Positions 8,118-19,299 of a DNA stretch of 64,000 nt are shown one piece after another. Position numbers and translations under genes: made by a program. Numbering within the stretch: position 1 is the first letter of the stretch; each line of letters starts with the position of its first letter. Origin of the DNA: DASSBG01 sp035699085 (GTDB lineage Bacteria; Pseudomonadota; Gammaproteobacteria; Xanthomonadales; Rhodanobacteraceae); assembly GCA_035699085.1 (NCBI GenBank), contig DASSBG010000003.1, positions 60,271 to 124,270 on the forward strand, in the 5' to 3' direction. The notes beneath the pieces were generated by a model. That model saw only the letters and a list, made by a program, of their open reading frames with translations. It was not told where the DNA came from and ran no database searches.

Positions 8118-9182
8118 ATGCGTATTGGCATCCCCGCTGAAACCAAGACCCTGGAAGGGCGCGTGGCACTGGTGCCGGCGGCTTGCGCCGACCTGCTGCG
8201 CCACGGCCATGAAGTGTACCTGCAAGCCGGCGCCGGTCGTTTCAGCGGTTTCGAGGACAGTGACTACGCCAACCTCGGCGTCAAGATCGCGGCCGACGCC
8301 GCGGCGTTGTACGACGCCGCGCAGCTGGTGGTCAAGGTGAAGGAGCCGATCGCCGGCGACCTCAAGCTGCTGCGCAAGGACCACCTGCTGTTCTGCTACC
8401 TGCACCTGGCCGCCGAGCCGGAGTTGACCAGGCGGCTGCTGGAGATCGGCTTGACCGCGGTCGCCTTCGAGTCGGTCGAGGTCAACGGGGGGCTGCCGTT
8501 GCTGCTGCCGATGTCGGTGATCGCCGGACGCATTGCCACGCAGAGCGGCACCACGCTGCTGCATCGCCCGCAGGGTGGCAAGGGCAAGCTGCTCGGCGGC
8601 ATGGCGACCACCCCGCGCGGCAAGGTGGTGGTCCTGGGCGCGGGCGCGGCTGGCGGCCACGCCGCCACGCTGGCGGCGGCCGGCGGTGCCAACGTCGTGG
8701 TTTTCGACAAGCGGCCCGACCGCCTGGCGCAGATGATGGAGGCGGCCCCGAACATCACCGCGCTGTACTCCTACGAGTCGGCCGTGGCCGAGGAAGTGGC
8801 GACCGCTGACCTGGTGGTGGGCGCCGTGCTGATCCCCAGCGCCAAGGCGCCGCACGTGGTCAGCGACGCCATGGTTCGCAGCATGGAGAAGGGCAGTGTG
8901 CTGGTCGACATTGCCATCGACCAGGGCGGCTGCTTCGAGACCTCGCGGCCGACCACCTGGGCGGAGCCGACCTACGACGTCCACGGCGTGACCCACTTCT
9001 GCGTCACCAACATGCCCGGCGCGGTGCCGCAGACATCGACCCGCGCGATTTCGGCGGCGATCCTGCCTTACGTGCAGCGCCTGGCGGCCGGCAGCAGCTG
9101 GCGCGATGATGCCAGCCTGCGCGGCGGCATCAACGTGGAAGCGGGCAAGGTCGTCCATCCCGCATTGAAAGACGTGGTATAA
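8118..9182 (+). CDS. ald: Alanine dehydrogenase
   Basis: 354 residues. It interconverts L-alanine and pyruvate with NAD+, releasing ammonia. The substrate residues are in place: Lys75 in VKVKEPI and catalytic His96 in FCYLH, equivalent to K75/H96 of characterised enzymes. The Rossmann motif is VVVLGAGAAGGHAA, and the C-terminal family stretch is FCVTNMPGAVPQTSTRA. It is slightly shorter than the typical ~370 because the C-terminal tail is trimmed. ATG 8118 begins the conserved MRIGIPAETK. It is followed after 49 bases by ftsK on the same strand. Confidence 0.95.
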   Translation: MRIGIPAETKTLEGRVALVPAACADLLRHGHEVYLQAGAGRFSGFEDSDYANLGVKIAADAAALYDAAQLVVKVKEPIAGDLKLLRKDHLLFCYLHLAAEPELTRRLLEIGLTAVAFESVEVNGGLPLLLPMSVIAGRIATQSGTTLLHRPQGGKGKLLGGMATTPRGKVVVLGAGAAGGHAATLAAAGGANVVVFDKRPDRLAQMMEAAPNITALYSYESAVAEEVATADLVVGAVLIPSAKAPHVVSDAMVRSMEKGSVLVDIAIDQGGCFETSRPTTWAEPTYDVHGVTHFCVTNMPGAVPQTSTRAISAAILPYVQRLAAGSSWRDDASLRGGINVEAGKVVHPALKDVV

Positions 9183-9231
9183 GTTCTGCAATTCAATGGT
9201 TTGCAGGCAACTGCGAAGGTAGTTTGAAAAC

Positions 9232-11571
<2,340 letters not shown>

Positions 11572-11680
11572 GCTCGCCGGGCAGCGCGCCATCGCGCGTC
11601 CGGCCCGTGCGCCGTCGCGTCCACGGTCAACCGCGGCACTGCCGCGCCCGTTTGTTGAATATCACCCTGCCGGAGCGTCC

Positions 11681-12403
11681 ATGAAACGCCTGCCCATCAT
11701 CCTTGCGCTCGGCCTCGCCGCCGGCAGCGCAGCCGCTGTCGCCGCCAACGCCAGCCTTCCCGCCGCCACCGCTGACGCGGCCGGACTCGCTGCCCGCGCC
11801 GCCGTTGCCGGCAGCACCGCGCCCGGAGGCGGTGCGGTCGCGGGCCGAGCGCGCGCCGCCCTGGGCGCATTCGCCCATGGCATCCATTCGTTGTCCGCCA
11901 GCTTCACCCAGGTCGTCACCGGCGCCAACGGGCGCAAGGCGCAGACCGTGGAAGGCACGCTGGCACTGCAGGAGCCGCGGCAGTTCCGCTGGCAGACGCT
12001 GGCGCCGCAGAAGCAGCTGATCGTCGCCGACGGTTCGCGCGTGTGGATTTACGACCCGGAACTGGAGCAGGTCACCGTCCGCAAGCAGAGCGTGGAGGAA
12101 GCGCACAGTCCGTTGACCGTGCTGACCGACCTGTCGCGGCTGGACCGCCAGTTCAAGGCCAGCGAAGCCGGCCGGCGCGATGGCCTCCAGTGGCTGCGGC
12201 TGACGCCGCGCGTGGCCGACGCGCAGTTCGCCTACGCGGAACTCGGCTTCGATGGCGCCACGCTGCGCGAGATGGTGTTCGCGGACAAGCTCGGCAGTCG
12301 GTCCGAGTTGCGCTTCAGCGACTGGCAGCGCAACCCGACGCTGCCGGCCTCCACCTTCCAGTTCACCCCACCGCCCGACGCCGACGTCATCGGCGGCCCG
12401 TAA
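11681..12403 (+). CDS. lolA: Outer-membrane lipoprotein carrier protein LolA
   Basis: 240 residues. Periplasmic chaperone that ferries lipoproteins from LolCDE to LolB. Signal peptide at 1-22 (MKRLPIILALGLAAGSAAAVA). An unusual Ala/Gly-rich segment of about 40 residues follows before the LolA fold. Family features are LSASFTQVVTGANGRK, GTLALQEPRQFRW, SRVWIYDPELEQVTVRKQ and LSDWQRNP-type C-terminal strands (FSDWQRNPTLPASTFQF). It lies 109 bases after ftsK, as in many gammaproteobacteria. The long linker between signal and domain is the only oddity. Confidence 0.95.
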   Translation: MKRLPIILALGLAAGSAAAVAANASLPAATADAAGLAARAAVAGSTAPGGGAVAGRARAALGAFAHGIHSLSASFTQVVTGANGRKAQTVEGTLALQEPRQFRWQTLAPQKQLIVADGSRVWIYDPELEQVTVRKQSVEEAHSPLTVLTDLSRLDRQFKASEAGRRDGLQWLRLTPRVADAQFAYAELGFDGATLREMVFADKLGSRSELRFSDWQRNPTLPASTFQFTPPPDADVIGGP

Positions 12404-12445
12404 GCCGGGACCCCGGACTCGGAAGCCAGGGCGCGTCCGCTTTGG

Positions 12446-12590
12446 TAGGTTGGCGGTGAGCCGCAGGCGAACCTTAACATTGGAGCCGCGCTGGTGGGCC
12501 TTCGCCGCGGATCCGCGGTGGGGCCATTCGCCATTGACGACGCCGCTTGGGGATGGCTTGTCGGGGTTCGCTGCGCTCACCGCCAACCTG
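12446..12590. repeat. Inverted pair of YAGGTTGG elements (copies 3 and 4)
   Basis: Direct copy at 12446-12479 (GCC-GCA-GGC centre, 3-bp stem) and inverted copy at 12561-12590 (read on the minus strand, GC-GCA-GC centre). They face each other across about 80 bases, so the whole 145-base segment can fold into a long stem or be bracketed like a small mobile unit. There is no gene inside. The gap 12404-12725 between lolA and cybB holds only these, a heptamer array and the Fur-like site. Confidence 0.8.
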
Positions 12591-12611
12591 CAAAAGCCGG
12601 TCCGCCGCTAA

Positions 12612-12653
12612 CCGCTCACCGCTCACCGCTCACCGCTCATCGCTCACCGCTCA
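12612..12653 (+). repeat. Six tandem CCGCTCA heptamers
   Basis: Exactly six heptamers, five CCGCTCA and one TCGCTCA. The complementary strand reads TGAGCGG; the GGTGAGC word is shared with the core of the dispersed YAGGTTGG element and with short fragments near 36471-36490 and 47185-47205. Confidence 0.9.
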
Positions 12654-12684
12654 CGCGCAAGCTCTTCCGTCCTCGGCCGCTATC

Positions 12685-12703
12685 ATTTACGATAATCATT
12701 CGC
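12685..12703 (+). promoter_or_regulatory. Fur-box-like site upstream of cytochrome b561 gene
   Basis: ATTTACGATAATCATTCGC matches 13 of 19 positions of the classical Fur box, including the unbroken central GATAATCATT. It lies 22 bases before the cybB start codon, so a bound repressor would cover the promoter or ribosome-binding region. The AT-rich site stands out in a G+C-rich gap. Iron control is inference. Confidence 0.5.
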
Positions 12704-12725
12704 GTTAACTGCAAAGAGCGCCGCA

Positions 12726-13310
12726 ATGTCCGCCACATCCTCGGCCCGCTACGCCGCCTCGGTGAGCTATTTGCACTGGCTGATGTTCCTGCTGGTGCTC
12801 GGCGCCTACACCATGATCAACCTGCACGAGGCGACGCCGCGCGGCACCGGCATCCATTCCGCGACCGTGCACGCGCACTTCCTGTTCGGCCTCGGCGTAT
12901 TGGTTTTGATCCTGCCGCGGCTGTGGGTGCGCACGCGCAACGCCACGCCGCCGATCGAGCCCCCGATGGCGCGCTGGTCGCACCTGTTCGCCAAGCTCAC
13001 CCACATCGCGCTGTATGCCTTCCTGCTGGTCCAGCCGATCCTCGGTTTGGTGACACTGCAGATCAAGGGCGGCTCGGTCACCTTCTTCGGCCTGACGCTG
13101 ATCCCGTCGCTGGTCGAACCGAACCGCGAGCTGGCGCGGGCGATCTTCCAGTACCACGAGCTGCTCGGCACCATCTTCTACTGGGTGATCGGCCTGCACA
13201 TCCTGGCCGCGCTGTGGCACCACTACGTGCGCCGCGACGACACGCTCAAGCGCATGCTGCCGCTGCCGCGCCGGGACGTTCGCCCCGCCCAGCCGCAGGC
13301 CGCCGACTGA
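12726..13310 (+). CDS. cybB: Cytochrome b561
   Basis: 194 residues; four-helix diheme b-type cytochrome of the inner membrane that passes electrons between quinol and other carriers. Four hydrophobic helices and the expected heme-ligand histidines are visible: SYLHWLMF in helix 1, HAHFLFGLG in helix 2, LTHIALYAFLLVQPILG in helix 3 and GLHILAALWHHY in helix 4. Full length for the family. A Fur-like site precedes it. Its TGA stop directly abuts the TCA (minus-strand TGA) of the next gene with no base between. Confidence 0.92.
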   Translation: MSATSSARYAASVSYLHWLMFLLVLGAYTMINLHEATPRGTGIHSATVHAHFLFGLGVLVLILPRLWVRTRNATPPIEPPMARWSHLFAKLTHIALYAFLLVQPILGLVTLQIKGGSVTFFGLTLIPSLVEPNRELARAIFQYHELLGTIFYWVIGLHILAALWHHYVRRDDTLKRMLPLPRRDVRPAQPQAAD

Positions 13311-14975
13311 TCAGTCGCCGATGCGCGGGGCGCGCCTCTCCATGCCGTTCTGGTGCAGCACCAGGGCGGTGATCTTGCCCTTGGCGTCGCGCTTGAAACT
13401 GAGCCGGGCGTCGACGGCGGTGTAGAAGAACTCGTCCCTGGCGCTGGCCTGCACCGGCAGCGCGGGCTGGCCGCTGAGCCGCGCCATCAGCTGACCGCGC
13501 TTCACGCTGATGTCGAACACCATGCCCGGCACCAACTGATAATGGCCGACGTATTGCTGCAGCGTGGCCGCATCCAGCTGCACGGCCTTCGGTTCGCCAC
13601 TCTTCTCGAGTTCGGCCTCGCTCAGCTTGGGCGCCGGCGAATCATGTCCGTTCTGGTGCAACACCAGTGAAGCGACCTTGCCGTCGTCGCCGCGCTGGAA
13701 GTCAATGCGGATGGCGGCCACCTTGGCGAAGAAGGCGTCCCTGGCGCTGGGGAAAATCGGAAATGCGCCTTGGCCGGTGGCCTGCGCATACAGCTGGTCA
13801 TCGCCGCGAAATACCTTCAGGACGAACCTCGGCGAAAGCCGATACTGGCCGACGTAGGCGTCAAGTTGCTGCGCGTCCATCTTGACCTGCGTTTGCGCGG
13901 CCGCCAGCGGGCTGTCCGGCAACAGCATGGCAAAGCCGATGTCGTCGACCGAGCGCTGGGTGCTGGTCAGCACCACCACCCCACGCTGGCCGTCGCCGCT
14001 GAAGCCCATGAAGCTGGCGTAGCCGCCGGTCATGCCGTTGTGCCAGACGATGTCGCCGTGCGGCGTGTGGCGCGTCATCCAGGCCAGGCCGATGCGCTCG
14101 CCCTGGCCGAGATCGCGGCGCGGCTGCTGCGCCAGCGCCATCGCCGCGTGCAGCGCGGCGTCGGCGCGCATGTTGGCGCGCAGGTAGCGAAGCATGTCGC
14201 TGCCGCTGCTCTTGATCGCGCCGCAGCCGGCCAGCGCGCCGAAACTCCATGTCCCGGCAGGCTGGCCCTGGCTGTCCTGTCCCGGCGCCAGGTGCGAGCG
14301 CATGGCCGCGTCAAGGGCGATGCCGCTGGAGTGCATGCCCAGCGGCTTGAGGATCCGCGTTTGCAGCAGGTCGCCGTACGTCGTGCCGGCATGTTGCGCC
14401 AGCGCGTAGCCGAGCAGGCCGAAGCCGAGGTTGGAGTATTCGTACTTGGCGCCGGGGTCGCGCGACAGGGTGTAACCGGCCAGAAACGACTTCAGGTCCG
14501 CGGCGTCGTAGTCGGCATACGGGTCGTGCGGATCCGCGGGGCGAAGATTGCCCGGCAGGCGTGGCAGGCCGGAGAATTGCGTCGCCAGCTCGCCCAAGGT
14601 GATCCGCTTGCCGTCGCGCGCCGGGATCGTGAAGCCCGGGAGCAGCTTCGCCACCGGCGTGTCCAGCGTCAGCGGGCCCGCCGTCAGCGCCTGCGCCAGC
14701 AGAGTGGCGGTGAAGGTCTTGGTCAGGGAGCCGATCTCGAACACCGTGTCGCCATCGGGCGCCGCGCCGTTGGCCAGCGTGCCGAAGCCGTAGACGTGGC
14801 TGCGTTCGCCATCGATGACGGCGACCACCAGCGCCGGGTATTCACCGGCGGCAATGCGCGCCTCGATGGCCTTGTCCACCCGCGGCGACAGCAGCGGCGT
14901 CGGTGTCGCAGCCGCAGGCGCGGTCGCCATCGGCAGCATGGCGAAGCAGGCAAGCACTCCCGCAAATGGTCTCAT
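13311..14975 (-). CDS. Periplasmic serine hydrolase, beta-lactamase/D-Ala-D-Ala peptidase fold, with duplicated C-terminal domain
   Basis: 554 residues. Signal peptide at 1-23 (cleavage near AAA-TPTP). The catalytic domain of class C beta-lactamase type has Ser83 and Lys86 in GSLTK, a tyrosine motif in KYEYSNLGFG and an HNGMTGGYASF stretch in the position of the KTG box. The last ~190 residues contain two copies of the same ~75-residue beta-rich unit: LDAYVGQYRLSPRFVLKVF...LVLHQNG, then LQQYVGHYQLVPGMVFDIS...LVLHQNG. Such C-terminal units resemble DUF3471-type domains. The substrate is unknown; it could be an esterase, a peptidase or an AmpC-like enzyme. It is inserted between lolA and rarA on the opposite strand. 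Confidence 0.85.
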   Translation of the reverse strand: MRPFAGVLACFAMLPMATAPAAATPTPLLSPRVDKAIEARIAAGEYPALVVAVIDGERSHVYGFGTLANGAAPDGDTVFEIGSLTKTFTATLLAQALTAGPLTLDTPVAKLLPGFTIPARDGKRITLGELATQFSGLPRLPGNLRPADPHDPYADYDAADLKSFLAGYTLSRDPGAKYEYSNLGFGLLGYALAQHAGTTYGDLLQTRILKPLGMHSSGIALDAAMRSHLAPGQDSQGQPAGTWSFGALAGCGAIKSSGSDMLRYLRANMRADAALHAAMALAQQPRRDLGQGERIGLAWMTRHTPHGDIVWHNGMTGGYASFMGFSGDGQRGVVVLTSTQRSVDDIGFAMLLPDSPLAAAQTQVKMDAQQLDAYVGQYRLSPRFVLKVFRGDDQLYAQATGQGAFPIFPSARDAFFAKVAAIRIDFQRGDDGKVASLVLHQNGHDSPAPKLSEAELEKSGEPKAVQLDAATLQQYVGHYQLVPGMVFDISVKRGQLMARLSGQPALPVQASARDEFFYTAVDARLSFKRDAKGKITALVLHQNGMERRAPRIGD

Positions 14976-15022
14976 TCAGTGTCTCCAGTGCGCGCGAACC
15001 AGCGCGTGTCTATGATGATGGC

Positions 15023-16390
15023 ATGCCGTCACGCACGCCATCGCAGTCCGGGCAGTTGTTCGCCGAGCCGGAGGGCCTGAAGCCGCTGGCCGAACGCATG
15101 CGGCCGCGCAGCCTGGACGAGATCGTCGGCCAGGACCGGCTGGCGGGCGAAGGCAGCGCGCTGCGCCGTGCTCTGGAAGCCGGCGCGGTGCACTCGATGG
15201 TGCTGTGGGGGCCGCCCGGTTGCGGCAAGACCACGCTGGCGCTGCTGGTCGCGCGCTACGCAGACGCCGAGTTCCGCGCGGTATCCGCCGTGCTGTCCGG
15301 CCTGCCGGACGTGCGCAAGGCGCTGGCCGAGGCCGAGGGCAACTTCGCCCAGGGCCGGCGCACGGTGCTGTTCGTGGACGAGGTGCACCGCTTCAACAAG
15401 GCGCAACAGGATGCGTTCCTGCCACACATCGAGAAGGGCGTGATCATCTTCGTCGGCGCGACCACCGAGAACCCGTCGTTCGAGCTGAATTCGGCGCTGC
15501 TGTCGCGCTGCCGCGTGCACGTGATGGATGCGGTCGGCGCCGACGACATCGTGTTGGCGCTGAAGCGTGCGTTGGCCGACAGCGAGCGCGGCCTGGGCGG
15601 CCAGGGGCTGACGGTTGACGACGAGGCGCTGGCACTGATCGCGCAAGCCGCCGACGGCGACGTGCGCCGCGGCCTGACGCTGCTGGAAATCGCCGCCGAG
15701 CTGGCCAGCGACGGCCGCATTGACGAAACGACGCTGACCCAGGTGCTGGCCGACCGCACGCGCCGCTTCGACAAGGGCGGCGAGCAGTTCTACGACCAGA
15801 TCTCCGCCCTGCACAAGTCGGTGCGCAGCTCCGATCCGGACGCCGCGTTGTACTGGCTGACACGCATGCTCGACGGCGGCTGCGACCGCAACTACCTGTC
15901 GCGGCGCATGCTGCGCATGGCGATCGAGGACATCGGCCTGGCCGACCCGCGCGCTTGGCGCATGGCGCTGGACGCCTGGGACACCTATGAGCGGCTCGGC
16001 TCTCCGGAAGGGGAGCTGGCGCTGGCGACGCTGGCGATTTATCTCGCCGCCGCGCCCAAGAGCAATGCCACTTACATGGCCTACAACGCCGCCAACCGTG
16101 CGATCCGCGACAGCGGCACGCTGGAGGTGCCGATGCATCTGCGCAACGCACCGACCAAGCTGATGAAGGGCCTGGGCTACGGCAAGGGCTACCAGTACGA
16201 CCCCAACGTCGAAGGTGGCGTGGCGCTGGACCAGCAGTGCCTGCCCGATGCCCTGGTCGGCAGCGAGTTCTACCAGCCCGTCGAGCACGGGCTGGAGATC
16301 AAGCTGAAGGAGAAACTCGACGCACTGCGCGGCGCGCGTCGCCGGGCCCGCGGAAAGTCGGCGCGCGACGAGCCGGACGCCGGCGCGTGA
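15023..16390 (+). CDS. rarA: Replication-associated recombination protein A (AAA+ ATPase)
   Basis: 455 residues, family length. RarA/MgsA is a clamp-loader-like AAA+ ATPase acting at stalled forks with SSB and RecA. Motifs: RPRSLDEIVGQDRL, Walker A GPPGCGKTT, Walker B VLFVDEVHRFNKAQQDAFLP, sensor 1 FVGATTENPSFELNSALLSR and the C-terminal tetramer region VPMHLRNAPTKLMKGLGYGK. ATG 15023 (MPSRTPSQSGQLF) is chosen because the frame upstream only crosses intergenic sequence. It overlaps the next gene by four bases (GTGA), implying translational coupling. Confidence 0.96.
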   Translation: MPSRTPSQSGQLFAEPEGLKPLAERMRPRSLDEIVGQDRLAGEGSALRRALEAGAVHSMVLWGPPGCGKTTLALLVARYADAEFRAVSAVLSGLPDVRKALAEAEGNFAQGRRTVLFVDEVHRFNKAQQDAFLPHIEKGVIIFVGATTENPSFELNSALLSRCRVHVMDAVGADDIVLALKRALADSERGLGGQGLTVDDEALALIAQAADGDVRRGLTLLEIAAELASDGRIDETTLTQVLADRTRRFDKGGEQFYDQISALHKSVRSSDPDAALYWLTRMLDGGCDRNYLSRRMLRMAIEDIGLADPRAWRMALDAWDTYERLGSPEGELALATLAIYLAAAPKSNATYMAYNAANRAIRDSGTLEVPMHLRNAPTKLMKGLGYGKGYQYDPNVEGGVALDQQCLPDALVGSEFYQPVEHGLEIKLKEKLDALRGARRRARGKSARDEPDAGA

Positions 16391-17595
16391 TCCGCGCGTT
16401 GCGCAGCCTGCCACGGGTGGTCTGGCTGCTCGGCGCCATCAGCCTGTTCAACGACGCCGCCAGCGACATGATCTATCCGCTGGTGCCGCTGTACCTCACC
16501 GCCGTGCTGATGGCCGGTCCGCGCGCGCTTGGCCTGATCGAGGGCGTGGCCGAGGCCGCCAGCAGCCTGCTCAAGCTGTTCGCCGGCGTGCTCGCCGACC
16601 GCACCCGCAGCGTGCGCGGCTGGGTGATCGGCGGTTACGCGATGACGGGTTTCGCCCGGCCGCTGATCGGCCTGGCCGGTTCATGGCTGGGCGTGTTCGC
16701 CTGCAGGCTCGCCGACCGCGCCGGCAAGGGCCTGCGCAGCGCGCCACGCGACGCCATGCTCAGCCTGAGCATTCGGCCGGAGCAGCGTGGCCTGGCCTTT
16801 GGCTTTCACCGCGCCATGGACAACGCCGGCGCCGTCATCGGGCCATTGATCGCGGCCGGGCTGCTCGCGCTGGGCCTGTCGCTGCGCGAAGTGTTCTTCT
16901 GGTCAGTCGTCCCGGCGGTGGTGGTGCTGGGGCTGACCTTGGTGCTGAAGGAGCCGGCCAGCGAGATCGCGCTGCCGCGACTGCCGCAGCGCTGGACGTT
17001 TGCCGGGCTTCCGCCGGCGTTTCGGCGTTACCTGATCGCGCTGGGACTGTTCACTCTGGGCAACTCGTCGAACATGTTCCTGCTGCTGCGCGCGCAGTCG
17101 CTGGGCGCGGGCGCCGAACGGATCGTGCTGATGTGGGTGGTGTTCTCGGCGATGGCGATGCTGCTGTCCACGCCGCTGTCGGCGCTGTCCGATCGCATCG
17201 GCCGCTTCCGCGTACTCGGCGCGGCCTGGGGCGCCTACGCCGCAGCCTACCTCGCAATCGGCCTGCTGCCCGCAGCGGATTGGGCGCTGTGGCTGGCGTT
17301 CGCCGCCTACGGCGCGGTGACGGCCGCGCTGGAAGGCACCGAAAAGGCGCTGGTCGCCGACCTGGTCGAGGGCAGCCGCAGCGGCACGGCGTTCGGCTGG
17401 TACAACCTGGTCGCCGGCTTCATGCTGCTGCCGGCATCGCTGATCTTCGGCTGGCTTTGGCAGGCGCTGGCGCCGCTGGCCGCCTTCGCCTTCGGCGCCG
17501 GCTGCGCCGGCCTGGCCACGCTGCTGCTGGTGTTCTGGGTGCGTGCCGCGCCCGACGACCGCGCCGCGCCCGACGACCGCACCGCCGCCGTTTGA
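16387..17595 (+). CDS. Major facilitator superfamily transporter
   Basis: 402 residues, GTG start overlapping the rarA stop. About 12 hydrophobic helices are visible. The loop after helix 2 (FAGVLADRTRSVRGWVIGGY) carries the MFS signature acid and base residues. The conserved RLADRAGKGLRSAPRDAML is typical of a subgroup of uncharacterised MFS proteins widespread in proteobacteria. The substrate cannot be read from sequence. The C-terminal tail ends with a perfect duplication, AAPDDR-AAPDDR, from an 18-base direct repeat (17545-17562 and 17563-17580). It is probably expressed with rarA. Confidence 0.9.
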   Translation: MIRALRSLPRVVWLLGAISLFNDAASDMIYPLVPLYLTAVLMAGPRALGLIEGVAEAASSLLKLFAGVLADRTRSVRGWVIGGYAMTGFARPLIGLAGSWLGVFACRLADRAGKGLRSAPRDAMLSLSIRPEQRGLAFGFHRAMDNAGAVIGPLIAAGLLALGLSLREVFFWSVVPAVVVLGLTLVLKEPASEIALPRLPQRWTFAGLPPAFRRYLIALGLFTLGNSSNMFLLLRAQSLGAGAERIVLMWVVFSAMAMLLSTPLSALSDRIGRFRVLGAAWGAYAAAYLAIGLLPAADWALWLAFAAYGAVTAALEGTEKALVADLVEGSRSGTAFGWYNLVAGFMLLPASLIFGWLWQALAPLAAFAFGAGCAGLATLLLVFWVRAAPDDRAAPDDRTAAV

Positions 17596-17652
17596 GGCGC
17601 TTGGGGATGGCGCGTATGGTGGTGTGTGCATTGGCGGAGGCCGGAGGCGGTC

Positions 17653-19170
17653 ATGAACGCATGGACACGGCGAGTGGCGCTGCTGCTGGGCCTGCTTTTC
17701 GTAAGCGCGGCGTCGGCGGTGAGCTTGAGCACCGACGGCAGCGGCCAAGTGCTGATTTACCCGTATTACACGGTCAATGCTGGCCAGCAGAGCACGCTGA
17801 CGCTGACCAACCGGGCGAGCCGGCCCAAGGCGGTGAAGCTCATGATCCGCGAAGGGGCGTTTGGCGATGCCGCGTTCGTCCTGAATGTCTATCTCGGCGC
17901 AAAGGACACCTGGACGGGTACGGTGTTCCAGTGGGGCACAGGTTCCAACGGTGGCCCGGCGCTGCTCAGCAATGACGCCAGCTGCACGGTTCCCGACCTG
18001 CACGGCGATGCATTGCCGACCTTGCCTGATGGCCGCCACTATCTGCGGCCCAACGGCGGCGCACTGTCGGCAGGGTCCGTGCCGGACGAAGGTTACGTCG
18101 TCGCCATCGAAATGGGCGAACTCAGCGGCAACAGCGCCGCGGCTGTGCTCATGCAGGGGTTTGGCGGCAACCCGCCCGCCGACTGTGGCGAGCTGGTTGC
18201 GGCGTGGCAAACGGGTGGCTACTGGCGTGCCGACCCGTCCAATGATGTGTCCGCACCCACCGGTGGCCTGGCCGGCAGCGTCACGGTGGTCGATTCAGGA
18301 GAGGGGTCGGTATTCCACCTCAAGGCGACCGCGCTGAAGGATTTTCGCGTTGCGACCATGCACACCGCGCCGACCACCGGCAAGCCGGACCTGGGCAGCG
18401 CCTTGAGCAATGCTGCCAATGGCGTCGCCACCGCCACCATCCGCCTGGGCAACACGATGGTCCAATCGGATTATCCGGCCGACCGAGCCGTTGATGCGGT
18501 CACCGCCGTGCTGACCGCCCGCACCTTGAGTACGGAATTCGACTTCCGCCCTGGCGTCGGCGCGCGTACGGACTTCGTCTTCACCATGCCGACCAAGCGC
18601 TTCTACACCGCTGACCCGGCGCACCCGGTTGCGCCATTCGGCCGCGACCGTTTCCATCGCACCTCGCCGCGCGGCAGCGTGTGCCCCATCGTCGAATTCA
18701 ATGGTGCGGATCGCAACGGCAGCTTTTCCGGACTCTGGTACAAGTTGTGGAAGGACTATCACGCCTTGGCAGTGGATGGCCCGAAAGCCTGCTACGCCAG
18801 CTCCGTGATCGCGCTTGACCCGGCAAGCCGGCCGCCAAGTCTGCTCAACTCGCAGCTGACCGCAGAGAAGCCGCTGATCGATGACGACCTGCTTGGCCAG
18901 GTCGCATTCGACATGGGCAACTACAGCTGCGATCTGGCGGCAGGCTGCACCGCCGAGCAATTCGCGGCGGTAAAGGACGAGGTCAACCTGATGCGGCCGG
19001 ATTTGCAGGGCCGAAGGTACCTGGGCCTGCCCGCGATCGGTTTCGCGGCCACGGGCTACATCAACGCCTACGCCGGCAACGCCAACGTCTGGCGCAACCT
19101 GACCTTCACGTCGGCCTACGACCGCAGCCGCGGCTGCGTGCAGGACAACGTCGTCGGCGGCTGCCACTGA
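17653..19170 (+). CDS. Large secreted protein of unknown function
   Basis: 505 residues with a signal peptide (MNAWTRRVALLLGLLFVSAAS, cleavage near ASA). The mature N-terminus, VSLSTDGSGQVLIYPYYTVN followed by TLTLTNRASRPKAVKLMIREG, is a hallmark I associate with a family of secreted proteobacterial proteins lacking an assigned role. At least six cysteines occur in the mature protein (for example SCTVPD, CPIVEF, YSCDLAAGC, RGCVQD), suggesting disulfides. No transmembrane segment or enzyme motif is evident; the many beta-type stretches suggest a surface or adhesin-like fold. ATG 17653 follows GGAGG by five bases. It sits between the MFS gene and serS, breaking the usual rarA-serS adjacency. 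Confidence 0.8.
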   Translation: MNAWTRRVALLLGLLFVSAASAVSLSTDGSGQVLIYPYYTVNAGQQSTLTLTNRASRPKAVKLMIREGAFGDAAFVLNVYLGAKDTWTGTVFQWGTGSNGGPALLSNDASCTVPDLHGDALPTLPDGRHYLRPNGGALSAGSVPDEGYVVAIEMGELSGNSAAAVLMQGFGGNPPADCGELVAAWQTGGYWRADPSNDVSAPTGGLAGSVTVVDSGEGSVFHLKATALKDFRVATMHTAPTTGKPDLGSALSNAANGVATATIRLGNTMVQSDYPADRAVDAVTAVLTARTLSTEFDFRPGVGARTDFVFTMPTKRFYTADPAHPVAPFGRDRFHRTSPRGSVCPIVEFNGADRNGSFSGLWYKLWKDYHALAVDGPKACYASSVIALDPASRPPSLLNSQLTAEKPLIDDDLLGQVAFDMGNYSCDLAAGCTAEQFAAVKDEVNLMRPDLQGRRYLGLPAIGFAATGYINAYAGNANVWRNLTFTSAYDRSRGCVQDNVVGGCH

Positions 19171-19299
19171 CGCAAGGTTTCCGCCGCGGCGCCGCGTTTG
19201 CGCGGTGCGCAGGCGGACGGCCGCGTGCTCGGTGGTTTGCGCCGGTTCCGCGCCTGCCGCGATAATTGCGCCTCCCCCGAAGCGCCAAGGAACACGACG

